Positions 24,443 to 34,400 of a DNA stretch of 39,576 bases are shown piece after piece; the stretch's first letter is position 1, and each line of letters begins with the position of its first letter. The position numbers and the translations under genes are program-made. The DNA lies in the NCBI GenBank assembly GCA_017546585.1, contig JAFYWC010000111.1, positions 1 through 39,576 on the forward strand. Direction: 5' to 3'. The notes under the pieces are model-generated. The model did not search any database. It was given only the letters and a program-made list of their open reading frames with translations, and was not told where the DNA came from. This DNA comes from Bacteroidales bacterium. Its GTDB lineage: Bacteria; Bacteroidota; Bacteroidia; Bacteroidales; UBA932.

Positions 24443-26680
24443 ATGAAGAAACTTGTAATCTTTTCTGCAGCGGCCCTCGCTCTTGCGGCCTGCTGCTCAC
24501 AGCCAAAGTTTGACGGTCCGACTTATCTGAATCCTAACGCTCCTGTAGAGGAGAGAGTAGAGGATGCGCTCGCACGTATGACTCTCGAGGAGAAGGTGGG
24601 TATGACCACAGCTCAGTCCAAGTTCAGTTCACGCGGTGTTCCACGTCTCGGTATTCCTGAGGTATGGCATACTGACGGCCCTCACGGCATCCGTCCTGAG
24701 GTTCTCTGGGACGAGTGGGATCAGGCAGGCTGGACAAACGACTCTTGTACTGCATTCCCTGCACTCATCAACCTCGCTGCAACCTGGGACAAGGAGATGT
24801 CTCTCCTTTATGGCCGCAGCATCGGTGAAGAGGCTCGTTACCGCAAGAAGGACATCCTTCTCGGCCCTGGTATCAACATCTGCCGTACTCCGCTCAACGG
24901 ACGTAACTTCGAGTATATGGGTGAGGACCCTTATCTCGCAGGCCAGATGGTTGTCCCTTACGTAAAGGGTGTTCAGGAGAACGGTGTGGCTGCCTGCGTA
25001 AAGCACTATGCTGTAAACAACCAGGAGTTCCAGCGTACACAGTCAAACTCTGTTCTTGACGACAGAACTCTCTATGAAATCTACCTTCCTGCATTCAAGG
25101 CTGCCGTAGTCGAGGGTGACGCCTGGTCTATTATGGGATCATACAACCTTTACAACGGCCAGTTCAACTGCCACAACAAGAAGCTCCTCGTGGACATCCT
25201 CAAGGGCGAGTGGGGCTTTGACGGTGTTGTAGTAAGTGACTGGGGCGGATGCCGCGACGATGAGGAGGCTGTTCTCAACGGTCTCGACATCGAGATGGGC
25301 ACCTGGACAAACGGTCTCACCGGTGCGGCAAGCGACGGTTACAGAAACTATCATATGGCAGACCCATACCTCAAAGGTCTCCGTGAAGGCAAGTACACAA
25401 CAAAGGAGCTCGACGACAAGGTTCGCCGTATCCTCCGTCTCATCTTCCGCACAAGTATGCGTCCGGAGCCTAACTACGGCCGTTTCGTATGCCCTGAGCA
25501 CTATCAGGCTGCACGCGAGATCTCAGCAGCCGGTGTTGTTCTCCTCAAGAACGACAACAACGCCCTTCCTCTCAACGTTCCAGAGGGTGGCAAGATCCTC
25601 CTCGTAGGTGAGAACGTAGTGAAGAAGATGGTTGTGGGCGGTGGTAGCTCTAACCTCAAGACAGCATACGAGGTGAACCCTCTCGAAGGTCTCCAGAACG
25701 CTTACGGCGACAAGGCTGAGGTAGTTTGGGCACGCGGATATGTAGGTGACACTTCAACATCATACAACGCAGTGGACACAGGTCAGGACCTTACAGACAA
25801 CCGTTCTCCAAAGGAGCTCATCGCAGAGGCTGTGGAGATGGCAAAGGATGCTGACTACGTTATCTTCGTAGGTGGTCTCAACAAGAGTGCAAATCAGGAC
25901 AACGAGAGCACAGACCGTCTCCAGATCACTCTTCCATACGACCAGGAGGATGTTATCCTCGCACTCGCAGAGGTTGCCAAGAACCTTGTTGTAGTGAACA
26001 TTTCAGGTTCTGCAGTCGCAATGCCTTGGGCTGACAGCGTAGACGCTATCGTTCAGGGATGGTACGGCGGTACAGAGACAGGAAACGCTCTCGCTGACGT
26101 GCTCACAGGTAAGGTGAACCCTTCAGGTAGACTTCCGTTCTCTGTTCCGTTCAAGTATGAGGACGGCCCTATCAAGACCGAGGCTCAGTACCCTGGAATC
26201 AAGGCTGACGGTGACGAGTTCTGGCAGACACACTACTCAGAGGGTGTATACGTAGGCTACAGATGGTATGACTCTAACGAGATCCCTGTTCAGTTCCCAT
26301 TCGGACACGGTCTCAGCTACACTACTTTCGAGTATTCGAATGCAAAGGCAGCAAAGCCGTCTATGAAGGCTGACGGCACACTCAAGGTGTCAGTCGACGT
26401 AACAAATACAGGTGACTGCGACGGCGCTGAGATCGTTCAGCTCTACATCGCCGATCCACAGGCTTCTATCGACCGTCCGTCTAAGGAGCTCAAGGGCTTC
26501 GAGAAGGTATGGCTCAAGGCTGGCGAGAAGAAGACAGTTACATTCGAGATCGATGCTGCTGACCTCAGCTACTTCGATGCAGACAAGCACGAGTGGGTTG
26601 CAGAGCCAGGTGAGTTCCAGGCCCTCTTCGCAAGATCTGCCGGCGACGTGAAGGCAGCCGCTGCGTTCGTACTTAAATAA
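24443..26680 (+). CDS. GH3-family glycosidase (beta-glucosidase-like) lipoprotein
   Basis: The protein has 745 residues; the lipoprotein signal ends in LAAC (Cys17). The GH3 barrel contains TDGPHGIRPE, KHYAVNNQE and GVVVSDWGG with the nucleophile D266. The second alpha/beta sandwich spans about 360-590 (VVLLKNDNNALPL, VGENV, YGGTETGNALADVL) and the C-terminal FN3-like domain about 650-740 (PFGHGLSYTTFEYS, VTNTGDCDGAEIVQLYI). All three domains are complete and the length is normal. It cleaves terminal beta-linked sugars from oligosaccharides; in Bacteroidota loci this can be glucose, xylose or others. It forms a two-gene transcript with the EEP-family gene 7 bp downstream. Confidence 0.92.
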   Translation: MKKLVIFSAAALALAACCSQPKFDGPTYLNPNAPVEERVEDALARMTLEEKVGMTTAQSKFSSRGVPRLGIPEVWHTDGPHGIRPEVLWDEWDQAGWTNDSCTAFPALINLAATWDKEMSLLYGRSIGEEARYRKKDILLGPGINICRTPLNGRNFEYMGEDPYLAGQMVVPYVKGVQENGVAACVKHYAVNNQEFQRTQSNSVLDDRTLYEIYLPAFKAAVVEGDAWSIMGSYNLYNGQFNCHNKKLLVDILKGEWGFDGVVVSDWGGCRDDEEAVLNGLDIEMGTWTNGLTGAASDGYRNYHMADPYLKGLREGKYTTKELDDKVRRILRLIFRTSMRPEPNYGRFVCPEHYQAAREISAAGVVLLKNDNNALPLNVPEGGKILLVGENVVKKMVVGGGSSNLKTAYEVNPLEGLQNAYGDKAEVVWARGYVGDTSTSYNAVDTGQDLTDNRSPKELIAEAVEMAKDADYVIFVGGLNKSANQDNESTDRLQITLPYDQEDVILALAEVAKNLVVVNISGSAVAMPWADSVDAIVQGWYGGTETGNALADVLTGKVNPSGRLPFSVPFKYEDGPIKTEAQYPGIKADGDEFWQTHYSEGVYVGYRWYDSNEIPVQFPFGHGLSYTTFEYSNAKAAKPSMKADGTLKVSVDVTNTGDCDGAEIVQLYIADPQASIDRPSKELKGFEKVWLKAGEKKTVTFEIDAADLSYFDADKHEWVAEPGEFQALFARSAGDVKAAAAFVLK

Positions 26681-26686
26681 TCTGAA

Positions 26687-27541
26687 ATGAAGAAAGGATT
26701 CATATTTATGCTGCTGGCAGTGCTTATGGCACTGCCGCAGTTGTCTGATGCCAAGAAGAAGCAGGATCAGCCTGACGAACTCAAGGTGATGTCTTACAAC
26801 ATCCGCCTCGGTTCGGCAAAGGACGGCACAAACGCCTGGATGTACAGATATCCGGCTACTGCGATGATGATCGAGGACCAGATGCCTGACGTATTCGGCG
26901 TACAGGAGGCCCTCGACTATCAGGTGAAGTTCATAGATGAATACTGCAAGGACTACGATTGCGTAGGAGTAGGCAGAGAGGACGGAAAGAAGTCCGGTGA
27001 GCATATGTCTATCTTCTGGAACAAGAAGACCGTGAAGATGCTCAAATGGGGCACATTCTGGCTTTCAGAGACTCCTGAGAAGCCTTCTATGGGTTGGGAT
27101 GCCGCTTGCTACAGAACAGCCACCTGGGCCCTTATGAAGGACAAGAAGACAGGAAAACACTTCTATTTCGTGAACACACATCTGGATCACGTCGGCGTTG
27201 AGGCACGCAGGAACGGCCTCAAACTCATCGTGGACAGAATCGCGAAGATCAACCCTGAAGGCTATCCTATGGTGCTTACAGGAGATTTCAATGTGAAGCC
27301 TACAGATCCAGCTCTCGCTGAACTTGACACAATGATGGATTCGGCCCGAAAGATCGCTGAGGCTACAGACAACCACAATACTTTCAACGGCTGGGGCAAG
27401 GCCAAGAAGGATGATGTCATCGACTACATTTATGTCTCTGGCTTCACAGCTTGTCCTGAATATCAGACAGTGACCAAGAAGTACAACGACCGTGCTTTCG
27501 TTTCCGATCACTTCCCGATCTTCGCCCGCCTTATCTTCTAG
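26687..27541 (+). CDS. Secreted endonuclease/exonuclease/phosphatase-family protein
   Basis: The protein has 284 residues with an N-terminal signal peptide (MKKGFIFMLLAVLMALPQLSDA). The conserved metal-dependent hydrolase motifs are intact: MSYN38IR, VQE74A, NTHLDHVG, LTGDFNVKPTDPAL, DYIYV and SDHFPIFARL. Family members hydrolyse phosphodiester or phosphomonoester bonds in nucleic acids, inositides or lipids; in glycan loci their substrate is usually unknown. Co-transcription with the GH3, near a phosphodiester glycosidase, supports a phosphorylated or phosphodiester-linked substrate, though this is inference. It ends just before a strong bidirectional hairpin. Confidence 0.85.
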   Translation: MKKGFIFMLLAVLMALPQLSDAKKKQDQPDELKVMSYNIRLGSAKDGTNAWMYRYPATAMMIEDQMPDVFGVQEALDYQVKFIDEYCKDYDCVGVGREDGKKSGEHMSIFWNKKTVKMLKWGTFWLSETPEKPSMGWDAACYRTATWALMKDKKTGKHFYFVNTHLDHVGVEARRNGLKLIVDRIAKINPEGYPMVLTGDFNVKPTDPALAELDTMMDSARKIAEATDNHNTFNGWGKAKKDDVIDYIYVSGFTACPEYQTVTKKYNDRAFVSDHFPIFARLIF

Positions 27542-27582
27542 CTGTTTTACCTGACGCTTAATATGCTCAGTGTTAGTAACTT

Positions 27583-27659
27583 ACACAAACCGCGTGCTCC
27601 CTTTTGGCAGCACGCGGTTTGTGTGTTGTATTGATAATCAAATAGTTGCCCGCCAGGCG
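27583..27659. terminator. Bidirectional hairpin between convergent genes (repeat copy E)
   Basis: The 15-bp arms ACACAAACCGCGTGC (27583-27597) and GCACGCGGTTTGTGT (27610-27624) are perfect. The element separates the EEP gene (plus) and dnaE (minus). A CCCGCCAGGCG at 27649-27659 corresponds, read on the other strand, to the GTGGCGG-type head of the repeat family. Read on the minus strand, the loop GCCAAAAGGGAG and stem match copy C at 1382-1413. Confidence 0.7.
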
Positions 27660-27672
27660 AAGCTGGAGGAGG

Positions 27673-30600
27673 CTATTTCTTGATGACGGAGTAGCGGATT
27701 CCGAGGGCCTGGAGTTCTTCGATGAACGGTTGGGTCACCTGCACCTTGAACTTCTGCGAGAGGAACTCGATGTTCCATTTCTTCACAGGATCGTAGATGA
27801 ACATTGTGAGCGGAACGTTACCCTTGTTGTTCTTCACCAGCTTCACCAGCTTTTCGCGGAAGTCCGGCGACAGCATAGGTGTGGTCACAGTAATAGAGAA
27901 TCCCTTGATGTAGAGGTCAGAAACATTGCCCAGCAGCATCATACTCTTAGGTTTGAATGCGTACTCTACCTCCTTTCCTTTAGCCCTGTCTTCCGGTTTG
28001 ATGTAGTACTTCTCCTCGATCATACCCTCGACGAAGATAGCTGTACTCAACTTCTCGTACTGCATAAAGGTCTCGTGGTCCTTGCCGAAGAAAGCGAACT
28101 CATAACTTCCGCCGTAGTCCTCGATAGTCATCCTGGACATAGGACGTCCGGTCTTTGTCAGACCGTCCGATACGGCTGTGATGAATCCGGCCACATTGAC
28201 CTTCATCTTGGTCTTCTTGGCGCTGCATTCCGCCACGAGCGAAGGAATGTCGCTCAACTGGCAGGTCGTGAAGTTCTCCATCTCGAAAGCGAAGGTATCC
28301 AGAGGATGCGACGAGAGGTACATTCCCACGAGTTCCTTCTCATATTTGAGCTTCTCCATAATGTCCTCATCACCCACCATCTCAGGAATCTCCGGTCTTT
28401 CAGGCTTCATCTCCTCGGCATCGCCGAAGAGTGACACTGTGCTTTCCAGAGTGTCCTTCTTATAGAGTTCTCCATAGCGGAGGATTGTGTCAAGGAAGGT
28501 CTCGCCGCTCTTGCAAGGAAGCGAGAACTGCTTGCGACAGAGGCCGAAGCTGTCGAACGCTCCCGAGTGAAGAAGGGCCTCGAATCCCTTTCTGTTCACT
28601 ACACCCGACATTCTCTCCACAAAGTCGTAGATGTCCGCGAACGGACCGTTTTCCTCGCGGTCTGCAAGGATTGCCTTCACGATGTTCTCGCCGAATCCCT
28701 TGATTCCGCCCAAGCCGAATCGGATCTCGCCCTGCTTGTTTACAGTGAACTTCGACTCTGACTCGTTGATATCAGGATTCAGAACCTTGATGCCGTTCTT
28801 CTTGCAGTCATCCATAATCTTCTTGATCTCATCCATATTGGAGAGATTCTTCGTAAGGTTGGCTGCCTGGAACTCGGCAGGGTAGTGGGCCTTGAGCCAT
28901 CCTGTCTGGTAGCTCACCCACGCATAGCAGGTCGCGTGCGACTTGTTGAACGCATATGACGCGAACTTCTCCCAGTCTGCCCAGATCTTCTCGAGCATAT
29001 CCTGAGGGTGGCCGTTCTTTGTACCTCCTTCGATGAAGAGGCCCTTGAGGCTGTCCAGCACGTCCTTGAGCTTCTTACCCATCGCCTTACGGAGGGTATC
29101 CGCCTGGCCTCGGGTGAAGTCTGCAAGCTTACGCGACAGAAGCATCACCTGCTCCTGGTATACTGTAATTCCGTATGTGTCCTGAAGTGTATCCTCCATC
29201 TCCGGAAGGTCGTAGACGATAGGCTGACGGCCCTGCTTGCGCTCTACGAAGTCAGGAATATAGTCCATTGGGCCCGGACGATAGAGGGCGTTCATCGCAA
29301 TGAGGTCCTCGAATCGTGTAGGCTGGAGCTTGATGAGCCACTCCTTCATACCAGGCGACTCGAACTGGAACACGCTGGTAGTGTCTCCGCGGCTGTAAAG
29401 CTCATATGTAAGAGGATCGTTGATGTCGATCTGCTCGATGTCGAATTCGATGCCGTGGCGCTTCTTGATGTTAGCCTGGCATTCCTTGATGATGGACAGG
29501 GTTCTAAGGCCCAGGAAGTCCATCTTGAGCATACCCACCTCCTCGATGTAGTGGCCGTCGTACTGCGACACCCACACCTCCTCGCCTGTAAGCTTGTCGT
29601 TGGCGATGGAAATAGGAATATATTCGGTGAGGTTGCTTCGTCCGATGATCATCGCACAGGCGTGCACACCGGTCTGGCGGATGCAGCCCTCAAGCTTGCC
29701 CGCATATGTAAGCACGTCTCTGGTGAGCTCGTTGCCGTTCTCCAGCTCTTCGTGGAGTTCGCCGTACTTGAGGCAGTTGCCGAGCTTTGGCTTGAACTCC
29801 TTGGTCACCTTCTTGCCGTCCTCCACTACAGTGGCCTCGAAAGGCTTGTCCGGAACCATCTTGGTGAGTCTGTTGGACTCGTCGATGGACATACGGCTCA
29901 CACGTGCAACGTCCTTGATGGCCGATTTCGCAGCCATTGTACCGTATGTGATCACGTGAGATATCTGCTCCTTGCCGTATTTCTCCTCGATGTACTGGAA
30001 CACGCGATAACGTCCGTCGTCGTCGAAGTCGATGTCGACATCGGGCATATTGATACGGTCAGGGTTGAGGAATCGCTCGAAGAGGAGGTCGTACTTGATA
30101 GGGTCGATATTGGTGATCTTCAAGCAGTATGCAACTGCGGATCCTGCAGCCGAACCACGGCCGGGACCTACGGAAATGCCCTCTGAACGCGCTGCAGCGA
30201 TGAAGTCCTGGACGATAAGGAAGTAGTCCGGGAATCCCATACTGCAGATGGTCTTGAGCTCGAACTCGATGCGCTCAGCCTGCTCGTCTGAAAGAGTGTC
30301 GCCGTATCTCCTGTGTGCACCTTTATATGTAAGGTGGCAGAGATATGCTACCGAGCGGCAGAACTCCTCGCCGCGCTCGTTTCCCTTCGGGTCGCAGCGG
30401 CCGGCGTCGATGATATGCTTATATTTCTCAAGATATTCGTCTATGTTGGCAAGGAACTCCTCCGGAAGGTCGAACTTTGGAAGGATTGGGTCCTTGTCCA
30501 CCTTGAAACTGTCGATCTTCTCAGCGACCTCGAGGGTGTTGCTGAGGGTCTCCGGATGCTTGTAGAATATGTCCAGCATTTCCTCCTCGCTCTTGAGGTA

Positions 30601-31356
30601 CTCCTGCTGGGTATAGCGCATACGGTCCGGATCGTCAAGGTTTGCGTTTGTGGTAAGGCAGATGAGTCGGTCGTGTGCCGGTCCGTCCTCCTTGCGCACG
30701 AAGTGCACGTCGTTCGTAGCCACGACCTTCGTTCCGGTCTTCTCCGCAAGCGCGAAGATGCCCTCGTTCACAACCACCTGGTGCTCGTACACCTCCTGTG
30801 ACTGGCCCGGAATCTGGGTCTTGTGCTCCTGCACTTCAAGGTAGAAGTCCTCTCCGAAGACCTTCTTGTGCCACTCGATCGCCTTTTCAGCACCGGACAT
30901 ATCGCCGGCGATGATGTTTCTGGCAACCTCGCCCGCGATGCAGGCAGAACAGCATACCAGATCCTGCGAATACTGCTCCACGATTTCGTGGGACACACGC
31001 GGCTTGTCATAGTATTTGCCCTCGATATGTCCTGTGGAAACGATCTTCATCAGGTTCTTGTAGCCGTTGTAGTTCTTGGCCAGAAGAATGAGGTGGAAAT
31101 AGCCCCTGTGGTCCTTGTCCTTGATCTTGTGGTCATAATGCTTGGTCACATAGATCTCGCAACCGATGATCGGCTTCACCTCCGGGAACTTCTTCGCCAC
31201 CTTCAGGAATTCCTTCACACCGTACATATTTCCGTGGTCTGTGATCGCAAGTGCCGGCATACCAAGCTCTTTGGCTCTTTCGAAAAGGCCGGCAATCGAC
31301 GCCTGACCGTCGAGAATCGAATACTGTGTGTGGACGTGAAGATGGACGAATGACAT
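27673..31356 (-). CDS. dnaE: DNA polymerase III subunit alpha
   Basis: The protein has 1227 residues from ATG 31356; the frame is open further upstream, but the PHP domain starts right here (FVHLHVHTQYSILDG) and the promoter at 31385-31415 would lie inside a longer gene. The PHP domain (1-280) has ITDHGNMYG. The polymerase core has VGPGRGSAAGSAVAYCL and the catalytic PDVDIDFDDDGR (two of the three Asp), followed by thumb and finger motifs such as TGVHACAMI and YRPGPMDYIP. The C-terminus carries the helix-hairpin-helix and OB regions (MKVNVAGFITAVSD). This is the replicative polymerase, a core chromosomal gene. It is transcribed from its own promoter downstream of the secDF terminator. Confidence 0.96.
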   Translation of the reverse strand: MSFVHLHVHTQYSILDGQASIAGLFERAKELGMPALAITDHGNMYGVKEFLKVAKKFPEVKPIIGCEIYVTKHYDHKIKDKDHRGYFHLILLAKNYNGYKNLMKIVSTGHIEGKYYDKPRVSHEIVEQYSQDLVCCSACIAGEVARNIIAGDMSGAEKAIEWHKKVFGEDFYLEVQEHKTQIPGQSQEVYEHQVVVNEGIFALAEKTGTKVVATNDVHFVRKEDGPAHDRLICLTTNANLDDPDRMRYTQQEYLKSEEEMLDIFYKHPETLSNTLEVAEKIDSFKVDKDPILPKFDLPEEFLANIDEYLEKYKHIIDAGRCDPKGNERGEEFCRSVAYLCHLTYKGAHRRYGDTLSDEQAERIEFELKTICSMGFPDYFLIVQDFIAAARSEGISVGPGRGSAAGSAVAYCLKITNIDPIKYDLLFERFLNPDRINMPDVDIDFDDDGRYRVFQYIEEKYGKEQISHVITYGTMAAKSAIKDVARVSRMSIDESNRLTKMVPDKPFEATVVEDGKKVTKEFKPKLGNCLKYGELHEELENGNELTRDVLTYAGKLEGCIRQTGVHACAMIIGRSNLTEYIPISIANDKLTGEEVWVSQYDGHYIEEVGMLKMDFLGLRTLSIIKECQANIKKRHGIEFDIEQIDINDPLTYELYSRGDTTSVFQFESPGMKEWLIKLQPTRFEDLIAMNALYRPGPMDYIPDFVERKQGRQPIVYDLPEMEDTLQDTYGITVYQEQVMLLSRKLADFTRGQADTLRKAMGKKLKDVLDSLKGLFIEGGTKNGHPQDMLEKIWADWEKFASYAFNKSHATCYAWVSYQTGWLKAHYPAEFQAANLTKNLSNMDEIKKIMDDCKKNGIKVLNPDINESESKFTVNKQGEIRFGLGGIKGFGENIVKAILADREENGPFADIYDFVERMSGVVNRKGFEALLHSGAFDSFGLCRKQFSLPCKSGETFLDTILRYGELYKKDTLESTVSLFGDAEEMKPERPEIPEMVGDEDIMEKLKYEKELVGMYLSSHPLDTFAFEMENFTTCQLSDIPSLVAECSAKKTKMKVNVAGFITAVSDGLTKTGRPMSRMTIEDYGGSYEFAFFGKDHETFMQYEKLSTAIFVEGMIEEKYYIKPEDRAKGKEVEYAFKPKSMMLLGNVSDLYIKGFSITVTTPMLSPDFREKLVKLVKNNKGNVPLTMFIYDPVKKWNIEFLSQKFKVQVTQPFIEELQALGIRYSVIKK

Positions 31357-31384
31357 ATGGGCTATATTATATATGAAAGGGGAA

Positions 31385-31415
31385 CAAAGATACAAAAAAC
31401 AGAGCGACCCGTCAA
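31385..31415 (-). promoter_or_regulatory. dnaE promoter overlapping the secDF terminator
   Basis: On the minus strand TTG (31415-31413), a 20-bp spacer and TATCTTTG (31392-31385) match the Bacteroidota consensus. The TTG is in the loop of the upstream terminator hairpin, and the U-tract falls in the spacer. The start site would be near 31378, about 22 nt before the ATG. Confidence 0.7.
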
Positions 31416-31425
31416 GGTCGCTCTG
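31394..31425 (-). terminator. Rho-independent terminator of secDF
   Basis: On the minus strand CAGAGCGACC (31425-31416) and GGTCGCTCTG (31409-31400) form a perfect 10-bp stem with a 6-nt loop, followed by six T (31399-31394). It lies 23 nt after the secDF stop codon and is the most classical terminator in the window. Confidence 0.88.
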
Positions 31426-31448
31426 CATATTTAGGTATTTGAAGTATC

Positions 31449-34400
31449 TTACTTCTGAGCCTTCTTCTCAGCTCTCTTTGTAACGTCGTACATAATAGGA
31501 GTTGCGATGAAGATTGAAGCGTAGGTACCGATGATGATACCGAGGATCAATGCTACAGCAAGACCTCTGATCACCTCACCACCGAAGATTGCAATTGCAA
31601 GCATTGTAACGAGAGTAGTGAGTGATGTGTTCATTGTACGTGAGAGAGTGCTGTTGAGAGCCGCGTTCACGTTCTGCTTGAAGTCAGCCTTAGGGTGAAG
31701 AGTCTTGTACTCACGGATACGGTCGAAGATAACCACTGTATCGTTGATAGCGTAACCGATGATAGTCAGGATCGCAGCGATGAATGTCTGGTCGATATCA
31801 AGGCTGAATGGAAGGATGCCTGAGAAGAGTGAGAAGAATCCGATCACGATGAGTGCTGTATGTGCAAGACCTACAACACCACCAAGTCCCCAAGTCCATC
31901 CCTTGAAACGTACAGCGATGTAACCGAAGATCACGATGAGTGCGAGGATTACAGCGATGAATGCGTCTCTTGTGATGTCGTTGGCGATAGTAGGACCTAC
32001 CTTGTCAGAGCTGATGATACCGTTAGGGTTCTCCTGAGTTGAAGTGAAGTCCTCGAGAGAGAGCTCGTTAGCATAGAAGCCCTTGAGTGACTCGTAAAGG
32101 ATACCCTCTACCTCTGTATCAACCTCAGCAGCCTCGTTCTCTACCTTGTAAGTAGTAGTGATCTTGATCTGGCTCTCACCACCGAACTGCTTAACCTCGG
32201 CAGCAGCATTGTCAACAGTCTCGTCGTTTGCAGCAGCAGCGTCGAATGCGTTGTTTACAGCAACACGTACAGCCTCAACGTCAGCCGGCTGGTCGAATCT
32301 TACAACATATGTACGTCCACCAGTGAAGTCAACACCGTATGAGAAGCCCTTGATTCCGATTGAAAGAACCGAGATAAGGATGAGCGCACCTGAAAGGATG
32401 TAAGCGATCTTCTTCTTGCCGATGAAGTCTACGTGAGTGTTCTGGAGGAAGTTTCTAGTGAACTTGTTGTCGAAAGTGATGTTCTTGCCCTTCTCCACTC
32501 TGTCGTCGAAGATCATTCTTGTGATGAAGATTGATGTAACGATAGAAGTGATGATACCGATGATCAAAGTAGTAGCGAAGCCCTGTACAGGACCTGAACC
32601 GAATACGAAGAGAACGATACCTGTAAGGAGGGTAGTGATCTGACCGTCGATGATAGCTGAGTAAGCGTTTGAGTAACCGTCAGCGATAGCCTTTCCGAGA
32701 CCCTTGCCTGCGCGGAGCTCTTCCTTCACGCGCTCATAGATGATCACGTTAGCGTCCACTGCCATACCGAGAGTCAACACGAGACCTGCGATACCAGGGA
32801 GAGTGAGGACTGCACCGAATGAAACGAGTGTACCGAAGAGGAGAACTACGTTGCAGAGGAGAGCGATGTCAGCTACGAGACCTGCGCCTGCGTAGAAGAC
32901 GATCATATAGATGAGGACGAGTACGAATGCGAGGATGAATGAAATCATACCTGCGTTGATTGACTCGGCTCCGAGTGATGGTCCTACAACCTGCTCCTGG
33001 ATGATGGTAGCCGGTGCAGGGAGCTTACCTGACTTGAGGACGTTTGCAAGGTCCTCAGCCTCCTCGATTGTGAAGTTACCTGTGATTGATGAGTTACCAC
33101 CCTCGATCTTGCCGTTTACTACTGGATAAGAGTAAACCATACCGTCGAGAACGATAGCGATCTGCTTGCCGATGTTGTCGCCTGTGAGTCTTGCCCAGAT
33201 ACCTGCGCCCTCACCGTTCATTGCCATAGACACCTCAGGTGATCCGCCGGTGTTGCCGAACTGTACGCGTGCGTCAGCTACGTAACCTCCGTCGAGCGGT
33301 GCTCTTCCGTCAGCAGATACTGACTTGATTGCTACGAGCTCGAAGTAGTTCTCGTTAAGCTGTGATGGCTTTACAGACCACATCGGCTTGAACTCTGCAG
33401 GGAAGATCATCTTTACCTGCGGCATTGCGAAGTACTTGTTGATCTTTGATGTGTCAGCATAGTGAGCGTAGCCGAGGCAAGCGCCCTTGTACTGTGCTGG
33501 CTGGAGTACAGCGAAGAGTGGGTTGTTCTTCATCCACTGTGCCTCTGCGAGAGCCTCTTCCTTGTTCTGCTGGAGCTCAGCTGCGAGGAGGTCGTCCTCT
33601 GCAGTCTCAGCCTCTGCAACAACCTCTACAGCCTCCTCAGCCTCAAGGCTTGCGAGGAATGCGTTAGCCTCCTGGAGGAATCCCTGGAGCTCAGTGTTGT
33701 CGTAAGTAGGCCAGAACTCGAGTGATGCAGTACCCTGGAGGAGCTTTCTTACACGCTCTGGCTCCTTTACACCTGGAAGCTCTACGAGGATACGTCCGCT
33801 GTTTCCGAGCTTCTGGATGTTTGGCTGTGTCACACCGAAACGGTCGATACGGTTTCTGAGGACGTTGAATGAGTTTGCGATTGCGCTCTCAGCCTCTGCT
33901 CTGATAACCTCGATAACCTCAGCGTCAGTTGACTCTGGGCCGATCTTGCCGACCATATCGAATGTGCCGAACACCTGTGCGAGAGGCATACCGTTTGAAG
34001 TCTCCTTCCAAGCCTCTGCGAAGAGAGTGATGAAGTCCTGGCGTGAATCCACGCTGTTCTTCTTTGCGAGTGCGATCGCGTTCTGGAACTCTGCTGTCTG
34101 GTTGTTGTCAGCAAGAGCCTTCACGAGGTCCTCGAGCTGTACCTGAAGCATAACGTTCATACCACCCTTAAGGTCGAGACCAAGGTTGATTGCCTTTGCC
34201 TTGATGTCCTTGTAAGTGTATCCGAAGTAGATCTTCTCGGATGAAATGGAATCAATGTACATTCTGTTCTCAACCTTTCTGATAGAGTCGAGGTAGAATG
34301 CCTTGTCCATATCTGCCACTTTCTCGAAAGCGGCTGACTGCTCTGCAGCGATGACCTTAGCCTCAGCATACTTCTCAGCCTTCTTCTCCTGCATATTTGT

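Noticed and set aside
29008-30186. 392-codon plus-strand frame inside dnaE
   Set aside because: It is antisense to the catalytic core of dnaE and has no promoter, ribosome-binding site or motif.
31357-31428. Longer dnaE start giving 24 extra N-terminal residues
   Set aside because: The added residues precede the conserved PHP start, and the promoter -7 element at 31385-31392 lies inside them.
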